Position numbers and translations under genes: made by a program. Below are positions 53,729 through 63,102 of a DNA stretch of 64,000 bases, in pieces. The DNA comes from Deltaproteobacteria bacterium (GTDB lineage Bacteria > Desulfobacterota > Syntrophobacteria > Syntrophobacterales > Syntrophobacteraceae). The notes below the pieces were generated by a model that had not been told where the DNA came from, searched no databases, and saw nothing but the letters and a program-made list of their open reading frames with translations. Where the stretch lies: contig JAJXYD010000033.1 of the NCBI GenBank assembly GCA_021780695.1, positions 1 through 64,000 on the forward strand, read 5' to 3'. Within the stretch, counting starts at the first letter, position 1, and every line of letters begins with the position of its first letter.

Positions 53729-54254
53729 AATCTTCTCCCTCGGCTTAAAAGTTAGGCAAATAGGAATCAGCCGGATTAAGTGTACTTGAAGCTCATCGTA
53801 TCAGATAACGTACGGAAAGATGATTTTGTCTACAAAGGCAGCCATTTTATTAGCGGTCCGCGACTATTTGTGTCTATACGGAAACTTTTATGTGGGCAAA
53901 AAAATTATGCGGCTTGTTTATCTCTATCCCAGCATATCTTAAAAAACATTTGGGCATTATTAAAGGTGGAAAAACTTCTACCGCACAAAGGCCCTAAGCC
54001 TTGCTCTCCCGAACAGTCCCCACAGCCCACGGCCGCGTCATGGAAGCGCGCGCGGCCGGCTTAACGATTCTTCTACCTTTTGTCCTGCCGGTAAGGCCGT
54101 TTGAAGTGCAAAACCGCTCCAGGAGACAACTAACGCTTTATCCCTTAAATTGGACCATATCCTGCTGGTAAAGCAGGTGGGCACAAAAAGCCGTGCCCAC
54201 CCCCCTAAAGCTTCAATGCCCGATCAAAGAGCATATATCCTTAGCAACGCAGCC
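53729..54254. other. 526-base intergenic region
   Basis: It contains the promoter side of the DUF3300 gene and the end of the qmo cluster. Two adjacent hairpins are visible: CCTGCT/AGCAGG at 54161-54177 and GGTGGGCAC/GTGCCCACC at 54176-54201. The second probably terminates the minus-strand hdrD-like gene. No gene is recognisable. Confidence 0.55.
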
Positions 54255-55415
54255 CTAGAGGCTATCTACCAGCACCTCGGAAAGTTCCCTGATCTCCAGC
54301 ACGTCCTGCTTGTTCAGGCTGTTGCAGGCATCAGTCAACATATTCACGCAGTAGGGACATGCCGTGGCAAGAACTTCAGCCCCGGTCTCCACGGCGTCGA
54401 GAACCCTCAGCTCCCCGAAACGCTCTCCCATGGGGACCTCGCCCCAGATGCGCCCTCCACCACCGGCACAGCAAAGGCTCAATTCGCGAGACCGTTCCAG
54501 TTCCTTTACCTCAATGCCCGGAATGGAGCGAAGAAGCTCCCGTGGGGCATCGTAGATACCGCTGTGCCTTCCAAGATAGCAGGGATCGTGGAAAGACACC
54601 TTCTTGCCCGATTTGGTAACCGGAGCAATTTTACCCTCGGCAATCAGCTTGCCAAGGATTTCGGTGTAATGGACCACTTCCCAGTCGGCCCCGAGCTGGG
54701 CGTAATCATTTTTGAAGCTCCACAGGCAATGGGGCGAGGTGGTGATAATCTTTTTTACCCCCTTTGCATTGAAAAGCTCAATATTTGCCCCTGCAAGCTT
54801 TTGGAAAAGCTCCTCGTCGCCGACCTTGCGCATGCTTTCTCCGCAGCAGTTTTCCTCGACACCGATTACCCCGAAGCTGACTCCGCCTTTTTGCAGCAAC
54901 GTGGCAATGCTCTTGGCAATCTTCATGCTGCGCGGGTCATAACAGGAGTGGCAGCATACGAAGAGGAAATATTCGGTATCGGGTCCAAATTGGGGGATAT
55001 CGAGCCCTTCCTGCCACTTGGTCCTGTTCTCGCGGGGACCCGACCAGGGGTTTCCGTTTGCGTGGCAGCTGCCAAGAATCGGGCGCAACCCCGCGGGAAC
55101 CATTCCACCGCCGACAATGCTGGCCCGCATGGCCTTTACGTTATCGATGATCTTTACGCCCCTTGGGCAATTGTTCTGGCACATTCCGCAGGTCGAACAG
55201 GCAAAAAGGATGTTTTCGTCCTCAAAGCCCTCGATGCCCATCTGGCCCAGCCGCTGCATATGGCGAATGTTAAATTCCTCGCTGGTCTGCCCGGGCACAA
55301 GCCTCCAGGGGCAAAGGTTGGTGCACAAACCGCACTGCATACACCAGTTAATGGTTTCGGCCCCCATTTCAACTATATAGTCTTTCATTTCAAGCAGTAT
55401 GTTTTTCGGTTCCAT
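54255..55415 (-). CDS. HdrD-like FeS/CCG-domain protein in place of QmoC
   Basis: The ATG at 55415 (AGGAG upstream) gives 386 residues. An N-terminal domain has two [4Fe-4S] motifs (CMQCGLCTNLCP, CSTCGMCQNNCP). The rest holds two CCG domains (CCHSCYDP with ENCCGESM, and HDPCYLG with LCCAGGGG) of the heterodisulfide reductase HdrB/HdrD type, which bind noncubane [4Fe-4S] clusters. Normal QmoC of Desulfovibrio has a haem b membrane domain instead; none is present here. It follows qmoB by 68 bases. It would link QmoAB to a soluble thiol/disulfide or electron donor rather than directly to menaquinol. HdrBC in place of QmoC is known in Gram-positive sulfate reducers. Confidence 0.9.
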   Translation of the reverse strand: MEPKNILLEMKDYIVEMGAETINWCMQCGLCTNLCPWRLVPGQTSEEFNIRHMQRLGQMGIEGFEDENILFACSTCGMCQNNCPRGVKIIDNVKAMRASIVGGGMVPAGLRPILGSCHANGNPWSGPRENRTKWQEGLDIPQFGPDTEYFLFVCCHSCYDPRSMKIAKSIATLLQKGGVSFGVIGVEENCCGESMRKVGDEELFQKLAGANIELFNAKGVKKIITTSPHCLWSFKNDYAQLGADWEVVHYTEILGKLIAEGKIAPVTKSGKKVSFHDPCYLGRHSGIYDAPRELLRSIPGIEVKELERSRELSLCCAGGGGRIWGEVPMGERFGELRVLDAVETGAEVLATACPYCVNMLTDACNSLNKQDVLEIRELSEVLVDSL

Positions 55416-55483
55416 ATATAGAGCGCTCCTTGCAGTCTGATTCGAAGCCGCCCCCAACAGGGGGCGGCGCTTTCTCACGGGAA

Positions 55484-57700
55484 TCAGAACCCCTTGTAGG
55501 GGTTGGGTCCAAGGCTGTTCACTTTCTCGGCGAAGTCATCGAGCATCTTGGGAATCAGATTGAAGTCGGTAATGGAAACCTGCTCCATCTTCACCCGGTC
55601 CGATTCCAGGGCTAGCCGGTCAAGGGTTTCCTGGATTTTTGTCATCCGGGTGTTGGCCAACTCGCTTCCCTTGATAAAATGGCACTGGTAATCGTTTCCG
55701 TGCTTGCATCCAAGAAGAAGGATGCCGTCGATGCCCTTGGAGAGCGCATCGGCCATCCAAACGAGGTTAACCGACCCAAGACAGCGAACGGATATGATCC
55801 TGACCCAGGGATTGTAGGAGAGTCCCGAAATTCCAGCCATGTCAAGGGCCGGGTAGGCGTCGTTTTCACAGGCCAGAACGAGGATCCTCGGTTTTTCATC
55901 ATATTCGTCGGGCACATTGATGTTTTTGATCATGTTTCCGATCATGCCCACCGAATAATTTTTAAACGAAATGATCCTCTCCGGGCAAGCCCCCATACAA
56001 ACCCCGCACCTGCGGCACCTTGTGGGATTGGGAAGGGGATTGGCCTTTTCATCCTCGTTTATGGCGCCAAAAGGACATTCTTCCGTACAGCGCTTGCACT
56101 GGGTGCAGCGCTGCATGAAAAACTCCGGATAGCTCTGGTCGCCGGCCCTGGGATGAACGGCTTTTCCAACCGAAACCATTTCAACGCACTGGATGGCTTT
56201 GAGAGCCGCACCCATCGCGTCGGTGCGAGCCTGTTGGTAATCCATCGGAGCGCGAACCGTTCCGGCCGGATAGATGCCCGTACGCCGGGATTCGTAAGGA
56301 AAGCAGATAAAGTGGGAATCCGGAAAACCGTATTCGAGCCCTGGGAGTTCGGGGCCCTGCCTGTATTTGAGGTTTAAAAGATTGGAGACCAAAATAGCGT
56401 CGGAGGCTACCGGGGCAGGTTCCCCATCCTGCTGGGGCGCCTGGACCTTGAAAGGTTCGCCAAGAGCGCTCGTTGGCACCATGCCCGTAGCCAGCACCAC
56501 CAGGTCCACGCTCTCCGACATTACCGGAGAACGGGTAAGAACGTCGTCGGAAGTTACAACAAGGCCTCCGGAGCCGTCGTCATCGATTCCGGTTACGCTG
56601 CCGCGAACAAAGATAACGCCGTCTTTTTGCAACTGTTTGTAGAGCAGTTCGTAATTTCCCGTCGAACGAATGTCTTTATAAAATATATAGACCGGCGTCT
56701 CGGGGTTTGCTTCCTTAAAATACCTGGCTTGCTTCAAGGATTCAACGCAGCATGCCGACGAACAATAGGGCAGATGCCGCGGATCGCGTGAACCGGCACA
56801 GAGGACAAAAGCCACACTGCCCACCGGCTGACCGTTGGAGGGCTTTTTGACCGCGCCGCCCTTAAACATCGCCTCCAGGTCCCGTGCCGTGACGATATCG
56901 GGGGAAGTTCCGTAGCAGAGGTCTGTGAGCTTAGTGGCATCGTAAGGGACAGAACCCGTGGCTAGAACGATCGAACCAACCCGCTCGTTGCAATTTGCCC
57001 CGTTTTGGCTGATCTCGACGTCGAACATGCAGGGAGCCCCGGAAACCGAGGCAACCATGGCGCCGGTGTAGACTTTAATACCGGGTTCGCCCGCAACCTG
57101 CGCCCTGAGGTCTTCCAGATCGAACTCCTCGAGGTTTTCATAGGGAGGATCGCACGGGGGAAGCCGATAGACATCCTTTGCGTAGCCTCCAAGCGCCTCT
57201 TCCTTTTCGACCAGCACCGTTTCATAACCGGCCTTCGCGGCTTCCAGCGCCGCGGTCATGCCCGTAAGACCCCCGCCTACCACCAGGATCTTCTTGTTGA
57301 TATCCTCCGCGATAAAAGGCTCGAGGGGCTCGGATTCGCTCGCCTTGACAAGACCCATCCGCAAGGCGTCCTCGGCCATCATGAGGGTGTCTTCCTCACC
57401 GGCCGGCTGACACCAGGCAACCTGCTCGCGCAGGTTTACCCTTTCGAGAACCTTGTCGGGACCAAAATCGAACACATCGGACATAACCCGGGGCGAACAG
57501 GCCGCAACCACCACACAGTTAATGCCCTCGCCCTCCAAATCCGCCTTTATGCGAGCAACTCCTTCGGCCCCGCACAGGAAGGGATCCTTGCGGCAAACCG
57601 CTGCCTTGTGTTCTCCGGCAAGAGCCGAGAGAGCCTCAAGGTCGATACTGTCACCGATCCCGCAGCCCGAACATATATATACGCCGATTTTCTTTTCCAT
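55484..57700 (-). CDS. qmoB: QmoB, FAD/FeS subunit of the Qmo complex
   Basis: A 738-residue HdrA/MvhD-type protein. An N-terminal region with CSGCGIGD and CSPRVMSD is followed by an FAD-binding Rossmann motif (VVGGGLTGMTAALEAA). Next come the CAGSRDPRHLPYCSSACC segment, two ferredoxin motifs (CTQCKRCTEECP, CRRCGVCMGACP) and an MvhD-like C-terminal domain (GCKHGNDYQCHF). QmoB takes part in electron transfer to APS reductase. It starts 3 bases after qmoA stops, so the pair is cotranscribed. Confidence 0.95.
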   Translation of the reverse strand: MEKKIGVYICSGCGIGDSIDLEALSALAGEHKAAVCRKDPFLCGAEGVARIKADLEGEGINCVVVAACSPRVMSDVFDFGPDKVLERVNLREQVAWCQPAGEEDTLMMAEDALRMGLVKASESEPLEPFIAEDINKKILVVGGGLTGMTAALEAAKAGYETVLVEKEEALGGYAKDVYRLPPCDPPYENLEEFDLEDLRAQVAGEPGIKVYTGAMVASVSGAPCMFDVEISQNGANCNERVGSIVLATGSVPYDATKLTDLCYGTSPDIVTARDLEAMFKGGAVKKPSNGQPVGSVAFVLCAGSRDPRHLPYCSSACCVESLKQARYFKEANPETPVYIFYKDIRSTGNYELLYKQLQKDGVIFVRGSVTGIDDDGSGGLVVTSDDVLTRSPVMSESVDLVVLATGMVPTSALGEPFKVQAPQQDGEPAPVASDAILVSNLLNLKYRQGPELPGLEYGFPDSHFICFPYESRRTGIYPAGTVRAPMDYQQARTDAMGAALKAIQCVEMVSVGKAVHPRAGDQSYPEFFMQRCTQCKRCTEECPFGAINEDEKANPLPNPTRCRRCGVCMGACPERIISFKNYSVGMIGNMIKNINVPDEYDEKPRILVLACENDAYPALDMAGISGLSYNPWVRIISVRCLGSVNLVWMADALSKGIDGILLLGCKHGNDYQCHFIKGSELANTRMTKIQETLDRLALESDRVKMEQVSITDFNLIPKMLDDFAEKVNSLGPNPYKGF

Positions 57701-57703
57701 CCT

Positions 57704-58972
57704 CTACCTCCTGCAAGCCTGGATAGCCTTAAGAACGGCTGCGGTCGCGTCCTGAACGGTCGATGAGACGTCGGCGGGTCTTCTATCGCAACCAACGCCG
57801 ATAATGCCCGGTATCTGGCCTTTTGAAACAACAAAGCCAAAATCGTCATAAACGACGCCGGAGGCCGGAATTTTCTGCTGGGAAGTCGCCGGTGCCATAC
57901 CGGCGGCCAGGACCACAAGGTCGAACTGCTCCCTCAGGGTCTTGCCTGTCTGCTGATCTTCGACCTGTACGGTAACCATTCCCGTCGCGGGGTCCTCGGT
58001 GATTTCCCCGGGCTTGCCCTTTACGAGCCTTACGCGCTCATCCTGGCGAACCTTTTCAAAAAAGGCTTCCTGTCGCCCAAGGGCGCGAATGTCTATGTAA
58101 AAAATAGACACCTCCGCATCGGCCTGCTGGTCGAGCAGGTAGGTGGCCTGCTTTAGCGAAGCCAGACAGCACACACTCGAGCAGTAGGCCAGATGATTCT
58201 CATCGCGCGAACCGGCACACTGCACAAAAGCGATCTTTTTGACCGCTTTGCCGTCCGAAGGCCTGGAGATTATCCCCTTAAAGGGACCGTTAACGGATGC
58301 AAGCCGCTCCATAACCACATTGGAAACCACGTTGCGGTACTTGCCCGCCCCATAGTAGGCAATCGCCGAAATATCGTAGGGAGTCCACCCTGCCGCCCAT
58401 ATAACCGCGCCCGCTTTGACTTCAACGCTCTTTTGAGCCATATCCGTCTCGACGGCCCCATATTCGCACGCCGCCTCTATCGCCTGGGCTTCCGGGGTCC
58501 CAATGACCTGCGGGGCGATAACGTAGCGCATCGGATAGGCAAATTCGTGCGGCAAATAGGCCGCCTTTACCGTACTCATCCCGTAATCGAAGAAATTGGG
58601 TATAGATGTCTGGGCAGCCTCGGAACACTTGCCGCAACCGGTGCATTTCTCATTGACGTAGCGAGGATTTACACGTATGCCCACTGTGAAATCACCCGAC
58701 TCGCCCTCGATTTTTTCAACTTCCGCCATGGTCATGACCTGGATGAGCGGATTGTTGCGGATACGGCGAAAATTTATTTCCAGTCCGCACTGGGGTGGGC
58801 AAAGCTTGGGAAAATACTTGTTCATACGGGCCACGCGACCGCCAAGATAAGGTTCCCGTTCGACCAGGATAACCTGAAAGCCCGCCTCAGCGGCTTCCAC
58901 AGCGGCGCTCAGCCCGGCTATACCGCCGCCGGCAACCAGAATTGTCCGGGCGCTGTCTTGAGCATCAGCCAT
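57704..58972 (-). CDS. qmoA: QmoA, FAD subunit of the Qmo complex
   Basis: A 422-residue HdrA-like flavoprotein: VAGGGIAGLSAAVEAAEA binds FAD, CPPQCG follows about 55 residues later, then CTGCGKCSEAAQ and the CAGSRDENHLAYCSSVCC segment shared with QmoB. The gene has GGAGGAG before the ATG. QmoA and QmoB transfer electrons to APS reductase. Its position downstream of sat and near aprA is typical. The terminator after sat lies between sat and qmoA, so qmo may have its own promoter. Confidence 0.95.
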   Translation of the reverse strand: MADAQDSARTILVAGGGIAGLSAAVEAAEAGFQVILVEREPYLGGRVARMNKYFPKLCPPQCGLEINFRRIRNNPLIQVMTMAEVEKIEGESGDFTVGIRVNPRYVNEKCTGCGKCSEAAQTSIPNFFDYGMSTVKAAYLPHEFAYPMRYVIAPQVIGTPEAQAIEAACEYGAVETDMAQKSVEVKAGAVIWAAGWTPYDISAIAYYGAGKYRNVVSNVVMERLASVNGPFKGIISRPSDGKAVKKIAFVQCAGSRDENHLAYCSSVCCLASLKQATYLLDQQADAEVSIFYIDIRALGRQEAFFEKVRQDERVRLVKGKPGEITEDPATGMVTVQVEDQQTGKTLREQFDLVVLAAGMAPATSQQKIPASGVVYDDFGFVVSKGQIPGIIGVGCDRRPADVSSTVQDATAAVLKAIQACRR

Positions 58973-59037
58973 ACCACTCCTCCGTTACATCATCTTTTCA
59001 ATGGGGATAGTCCCTTTATGCAGTTGCCAAAAAAAGA

Positions 59038-59065
59038 GGAGACGCACCTTTTGGGGTGCATCTCC
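59038..59065 (-). terminator. Terminator after sat
   Basis: GGAGACGCACC (59038-59048) pairs with GGTGCATCTCC (59055-59065) with one G-T pair, and the minus strand continues CTCTTTTTTT. It ends or attenuates the sat transcript before qmoA. Confidence 0.9.
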
Positions 59066-59089
59066 TTTTTCCAAAAACTACCCTATCGT

Positions 59090-60364
59090 CTACTTGTTTC
59101 CGGTTGCAGCAGTGTGCAACTTGATCTCGACTTTTTCTTCCAGACCCGCATAGTATTCACGAAGGATCTCGAGAACTTCCTCGCGGCCAAAGTGGTCGGG
59201 AATCGTGGTGCCCTCGGAAAGACCCTTGCGAAGAGCCGTACCGCTCAAAAGAACGCGGTCCGCCTTGCCGTGGGGGCAGGTCCTGAGAGAGGCCATGCCG
59301 TCGCACTTATGGCAATAGAAAGTCCAGTCGATCTTAAGAGGGGTACACAGAAGTCCCTTGCCGCCCGCGGGCTTGGGGATTTTGTCGAAAATGGTCTGCG
59401 CCTCGAACATCCCGTAGAAATCGCCAACACCGGCATGGTCGCGGCCGATGATCATGCGCGAGCAGCCATAGTTCTGGCGGAAGGTAGCGTGAAGAAGGGC
59501 TTCACGAGGACCGGCATAGCGCATATCCAGCGGATAGCCGCCCTGGAGAACCTTGTCTTCGACAAAGTAGTTCTTTACCAGAACGTCGATACACTTTACG
59601 CGAACCTCGGCCGGAATGTCGCCGGGCTTAAGATTGCCAACCAAAGAGTGGATGAAAACCCCGTCGCACACTTCAACGGCGATCTTGCAAAGATATTCGT
59701 GCGAACGGTGCATCGGGTTACGAAGCTGAAGAGCGGCAACTTCCTTCCAGCCTCTTTCCTCGAAAATCTTCCTGGACTCGGCAGGCCTCATGTAGACGCC
59801 GGCATACTTGGTGGGATATTCCGCCTCACTCAGTACCTTTACAGGACCGGCAAGGTTTACGGCCTTTTGTTCCATCACCATCTTAACGCCCGGATGGTCG
59901 TCCTTGGCGATCTTCCAGAACTCATCGGCCGTCTTGGTGCCTTCGCCCATGTAGACTTTTTCGCACTCGAACTTCTTGTCGGCATCGGTCATCTCGAACT
60001 TTTCGGTGACCTTCATGGTAGCCATTATCTCATTTCGCTCCGGGTCGAAAAGAGCGATTTCCTCGCCAATCGAAATTTTGCCCGCATCTTCCTTGCTTGC
60101 CGAAAGAGTTACCGGGATGGGCCAGAAGGTCCCATCGGCCATAAGGAAATTTTCGCAAACGCCCTTCCAGTCGGCCTTGGTCATAAAACCGGTCAGCGGG
60201 CTAAAGCCGCCGATACCCATCATGATAAGGTCGCCCTTTTCACGAGGAGATATTTCAATTTTTTTAAGTCCCTGGGCTTTCTTGAGTTCAGCTTGCAATT
60301 CGGCGCCTTCGAGCAAACAGCAGGTCAAGCCTTTTCCACCATGAGGGGGGAGTAGTTGTGACAT
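59090..60364 (-). CDS. sat: ATP sulfurylase (sulfate adenylyltransferase)
   Basis: The ATG at 60364 (AAGGAGA upstream) begins a 424-residue Sat with an early SQLLPPHGG. Catalytic blocks are visible: [16 protein letters not shown] (the nucleotide-binding QxRNPxHxxH motif), an [14 protein letters not shown] segment and DHFGREEV near the end. It activates sulfate to APS, the first step of sulfate respiration. It is a single-domain dissimilatory-type enzyme with no APS kinase. A cysteine pair [16 protein letters not shown] resembles the zinc-binding loop of sulfate-reducer enzymes. Confidence 0.97.
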   Translation of the reverse strand: MSQLLPPHGGKGLTCCLLEGAELQAELKKAQGLKKIEISPREKGDLIMMGIGGFSPLTGFMTKADWKGVCENFLMADGTFWPIPVTLSASKEDAGKISIGEEIALFDPERNEIMATMKVTEKFEMTDADKKFECEKVYMGEGTKTADEFWKIAKDDHPGVKMVMEQKAVNLAGPVKVLSEAEYPTKYAGVYMRPAESRKIFEERGWKEVAALQLRNPMHRSHEYLCKIAVEVCDGVFIHSLVGNLKPGDIPAEVRVKCIDVLVKNYFVEDKVLQGGYPLDMRYAGPREALLHATFRQNYGCSRMIIGRDHAGVGDFYGMFEAQTIFDKIPKPAGGKGLLCTPLKIDWTFYCHKCDGMASLRTCPHGKADRVLLSGTALRKGLSEGTTIPDHFGREEVLEILREYYAGLEEKVEIKLHTAATGNK

Positions 60365-60493
60365 TAGTCTCTTTCTCCTTAAATTAGCGAAATGTTCAAT
60401 TGATTGCCGTGACATGGGGAAACCCCCACGACTACACGCCTATAATACTACCAGAAAATAACCGGATTACCCAACAAGTTCAACCGGCTAGGT

Positions 60494-60527
60494 AAAAAAA
60501 CACCTCCAGGCGAAAACCCACCGGAGG
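60494..60527 (-). terminator. Terminator upstream of sat
   Basis: On the minus strand CCTCC (60527-60523) pairs with GGAGG (60507-60503), with inner GG/CC pairing, followed by TGTTTTTTT. It would stop any transcript coming from the right, so sat has its own promoter between here and 60364. Confidence 0.7.
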
Positions 60528-60535
60528 CTGCTAAA

Positions 60536-60820
60536 TTATTGATATGAATTCTCCCAATCCTTAAGCCGGCAGAACTGAGGCCGGAGACCTTTTGCGGCTT
60601 TTATTCGAAGGCGTGGGGATTTTACAACACGTTTACGAAGCACAATCCGTCCTTTAGGTCGGAGATAGTCGGCATGGGAGAAGTGCCCCCGCATCAGCCT
60701 AATTAACACGGATCTCTTAACGGCGCAAGAAAAAATTGTGCCCGTGATCACAAATATACCCTTCACGCCCTCCCATCCTAAGCGGATTGGGGCGCCTACG
60801 ATTTTATCCCCCGTTGCCAA
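60536..60820 (-). CDS. Possible small basic protein
   Basis: A 94-residue minus-strand frame whose stop codon lies 8 bases before the terminator at 60494-60527. A shorter start (GTG at 60709 or ATG at 60694) is more likely, giving 52-57 very basic residues (for example LRPKGRIVLRKRVVKSPR). No family is recognised and ribosome sites are weak. The terminator placement is the main support; it may instead mark a small RNA. Confidence 0.3.
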   Translation of the reverse strand: MATGDKIVGAPIRLGWEGVKGIFVITGTIFSCAVKRSVLIRLMRGHFSHADYLRPKGRIVLRKRVVKSPRLRIKAAKGLRPQFCRLKDWENSYQ

Positions 60821-60896
60821 TCCCCTCGGAAGGCCTTACTTTAATCAGGAGTTTAACATTGAAAATATTTGAGATTAATACGGAGGCATGAAGCAA

Positions 60897-61121
60897 ATGC
60901 TGATTGATCTGCAAAATATAAGCGAAGAAGATATGGATGTTCTTAGGCGAAAGCTTCTCATGGTAGCTCAGACCTATGAGCCGTGGGCAGACTGGATGTA
61001 CCTTGGCGGAGCGGGAGACCCGGGAGTCGATCACTTCCCGCTCGATCTGTTTTCCGAAGAAATCGAGACCATAACCATCACGGGGATACCCCACGAGGTC
61101 CCGGAACTACAGGCTGTCTAG
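60897..61121 (+). CDS. Small conserved-looking hypothetical protein, 74 residues
   Basis: GGAGG at 60881-60886 is only one base from the ATG at 60888 but ideally spaced for the ATG at 60897, so I start there. The product is acidic, with no cysteine, membrane segment or known family. A strong terminator follows 27 bases after the stop, which supports a real, separately expressed gene. It points towards the first YkgJ-type gene and lies inside the sulfate-activation region, but no function can be stated. Confidence 0.65.
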   Translation: MLIDLQNISEEDMDVLRRKLLMVAQTYEPWADWMYLGGAGDPGVDHFPLDLFSEEIETITITGIPHEVPELQAV

Positions 61122-61148
61122 CCTGGAGGCCGCACGGATAAAACGCAA

Positions 61149-61176
61149 CTGAGCGGGCAAACGCCCGCTCAGCTTT
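61149..61176 (+). terminator. Terminator after the 74-residue protein gene
   Basis: CTGAGCGGGC (61149-61158), loop AAAC and GCCCGCTCAG (61163-61172) form a perfect 10-base stem followed by CTTTT. Confidence 0.88.
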
Positions 61177-61205
61177 TACCCCGGGTGAATCTCTTCCTTG
61201 CCTCT

Positions 61206-62000
61206 TTAGGACGGTTTATACTCTTTTTTATATTCGTCCTTTATTTTCAAGGTCTCTTCGAGCAAAAGCATATATTTGAGATACTTAAAGCCGAACTTCA
61301 TAAGTGCCACATCGTCGTCTTTCATCTTCTCGACTTCGGCCGCGTCCAACTCGAAAAGGTTTAAAAACCCGCTTTGAAATACAAATTGCCTGAACTGGTC
61401 CAGATCATAGCTCGCCATATACATGAGCGACTGTTTCTGGTCGTCTAGTTTGGGCTTATCGGGGTTGTCTCTTCGCAGCTGGATTTCCTGCCACTCCCGG
61501 TTCATTTCGTCATAGACATCAAGGCCTTGCATCTCGCGCCATTGCCCGATCGTCCATTCGTTATCCTCATCGAAACCCTTGCAGATCGGTTGCCTGATGA
61601 AGAAATAGAAATCAACCGGCGCCGGTCCGGTTTCGGTATCCCGAATCATAAGACCCTTACCCACCGGATAGTACCTGCAACTTGCAGGGCGGTCTTCGTA
61701 AATGCTGCATCCCCCGGGGGTAAGAAAAGCGCAGGCTCCCCCCTCATTTTCGCTCATCGTAAGTACGGCAAAGGGATGCGAAGACTGTTCGTCAATATGG
61801 GTATAGGTATATTTTTTAAGAAACTCGGTTGAAGAAAGCCCCAACCGTTTCTTCAGTCGGACTATGTCATAGGGAGTAAGCAGCATATCCGTGTTATGGC
61901 AGCATTTATTAAAACAGCTGACATCTTTATGACACTTGAACGAAAATCGGGAATCCAGTGTACGCTCGACGGCTTCCACATATTCTGTGCTGGGTAACAT
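61206..62000 (-). CDS. YkgJ-family cysteine-cluster protein (copy 1)
   Basis: A 264-residue protein of the YkgJ family (PF03692). Two cysteine groups are present: C-x5-C-x3-CC near residue 24 (CHKDVSCFNKCC), and CAFLTPGGCSIYEDRPASCRYYP near 90-112. Such proteins are predicted to bind zinc or an FeS cluster; none is well characterised. AAAGGA lies before the ATG. A second copy lies just upstream and aprA beyond it, so the pair sits within the sulfate-activation genes. A role in maturing or protecting Apr or Sat is possible, by position only. Confidence 0.85.
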   Translation of the reverse strand: MLPSTEYVEAVERTLDSRFSFKCHKDVSCFNKCCHNTDMLLTPYDIVRLKKRLGLSSTEFLKKYTYTHIDEQSSHPFAVLTMSENEGGACAFLTPGGCSIYEDRPASCRYYPVGKGLMIRDTETGPAPVDFYFFIRQPICKGFDEDNEWTIGQWREMQGLDVYDEMNREWQEIQLRRDNPDKPKLDDQKQSLMYMASYDLDQFRQFVFQSGFLNLFELDAAEVEKMKDDDVALMKFGFKYLKYMLLLEETLKIKDEYKKEYKPS

Positions 62001-62218
62001 CGATCAATCCTTTCTGTGCACGCGACTTGGCAACTTTAGGCAATTCCGATCAGCGGGGGCGCGGAGCAACCGAGACGTCCATGAGCAAAGCGGGACCCCG
62101 GGTGCGGTTGTGCCGATGGGACCAACAATTCTAACCGCTCCCAAAATAAATGACTATACCTGCCAATCCGAAAAGAAGGTTCTTGCGGTAAAAAACCGCC
62201 AGGCTCGATCGAAAAAAA

Positions 62219-62995
62219 TCAGGAAGCCGCCTCGCTGTTGGAACGCAAAAGCTTATCCATTTCCTTATCTCTCAGCTTTAGATCGCCACCGGAAAACAGG
62301 TTGAATTCAACCCAGCGATAGGCGAAATTGAGCAGTTCCTCATCATCGTTTTTGATGGCTTTAACGGTTTGCTCATCGATATCGTAGATCTCCAAAAACC
62401 TGGTTCCAAACACAAACCTTTTGAAGGCGTCCAGATCGTAACAGGCGCTATAGACCAGCTTGGATTTGCCCGGATCGAGCTTATTGCCGTTTAGAAAATA
62501 ATCGTGAAGCGTGATCTTTTTGTACTCTTCATTCATATGATCATATTGAGAAATATTCTGGTTTTTCTTCCACTGTCTTACGGTTGTGGAACTCTTTGAT
62601 CTGAATCCATGGCAGGAGAGCTTTTCCTCGATCAAAAATTCAACTTCCTCCGAGGAGGTGGGAAATACCGGAAACATCCTGCACGACCAGGGTCTATCAT
62701 TATAAATGGTGCATCCCTCAGGACCGACGAAGGGACAGGTCTTCTCCTGATCCTCTTTCATTTTGAGCACCACATAGGGGATTCCATCATCTCCTAGAAA
62801 GGCGAGAGTATAAGTTTTTAGAAACTCATCGGATGGCATCCACAAGCTCTTCCTCATTCGCAAAACGTCGTAGGGCGTCAGGAAAATATTTATGTCACGG
62901 CAACATGTGTTAAAGCATGGGAGTGTGCGATCACACGAGAAAGTAAATTCATCGTCCAATCCATATAGAAATTTTTTGTCATTTTGCTCGCTCAT
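62219..62995 (-). CDS. YkgJ-family cysteine-cluster protein (copy 2)
   Basis: The ATG at 62995 (GGAGAG upstream) gives 258 residues. It is a clear paralogue of copy 1: CDRTLPCFNTCC, FLTPYDVLRMRKSL, and CPFVGPEGCTIYNDRPWSCRMFP, with the same length and C-terminal layout (YSACYDLDAFKRFVF, then DDEELLNFAYRW). All cluster cysteines are kept in both copies. The gap to copy 1 is 218 bases, so each may have its own promoter. The gene follows aprA after a strong hairpin. Confidence 0.85.
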   Translation of the reverse strand: MSEQNDKKFLYGLDDEFTFSCDRTLPCFNTCCRDINIFLTPYDVLRMRKSLWMPSDEFLKTYTLAFLGDDGIPYVVLKMKEDQEKTCPFVGPEGCTIYNDRPWSCRMFPVFPTSSEEVEFLIEEKLSCHGFRSKSSTTVRQWKKNQNISQYDHMNEEYKKITLHDYFLNGNKLDPGKSKLVYSACYDLDAFKRFVFGTRFLEIYDIDEQTVKAIKNDDEELLNFAYRWVEFNLFSGGDLKLRDKEMDKLLRSNSEAAS

Positions 62996-63047
62996 AGAAT
63001 ACTCTCCAAACAACCTACGTTATTAATGGTCTTTAAATAAAAGTATT

Positions 63048-63072
63048 GGGGGCGGCCCTTTTGGCCGCCCCC
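63048..63072 (-). terminator. Terminator after aprA
   Basis: GGGGGCGGCC (63048-63057) pairs perfectly with GGCCGCCCCC (63063-63072). The minus strand continues AATACTTTTATTT. It closes the apr transcript. Confidence 0.85.
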
Positions 63073-63102
63073 AGTCATACACTTGCTATACTGCCGACCA
63101 GA

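Noticed and set aside
54150..55421. A 423-codon open frame on the plus strand
   Set aside because: Antisense to the HdrD-like gene, with no ribosome site and no recognisable motif.
58193..60355. A 720-codon open frame on the plus strand
   Set aside because: It is antisense to qmoA and sat, crosses their intergenic terminator, and shows no protein family. Shadow of high-GC third positions.
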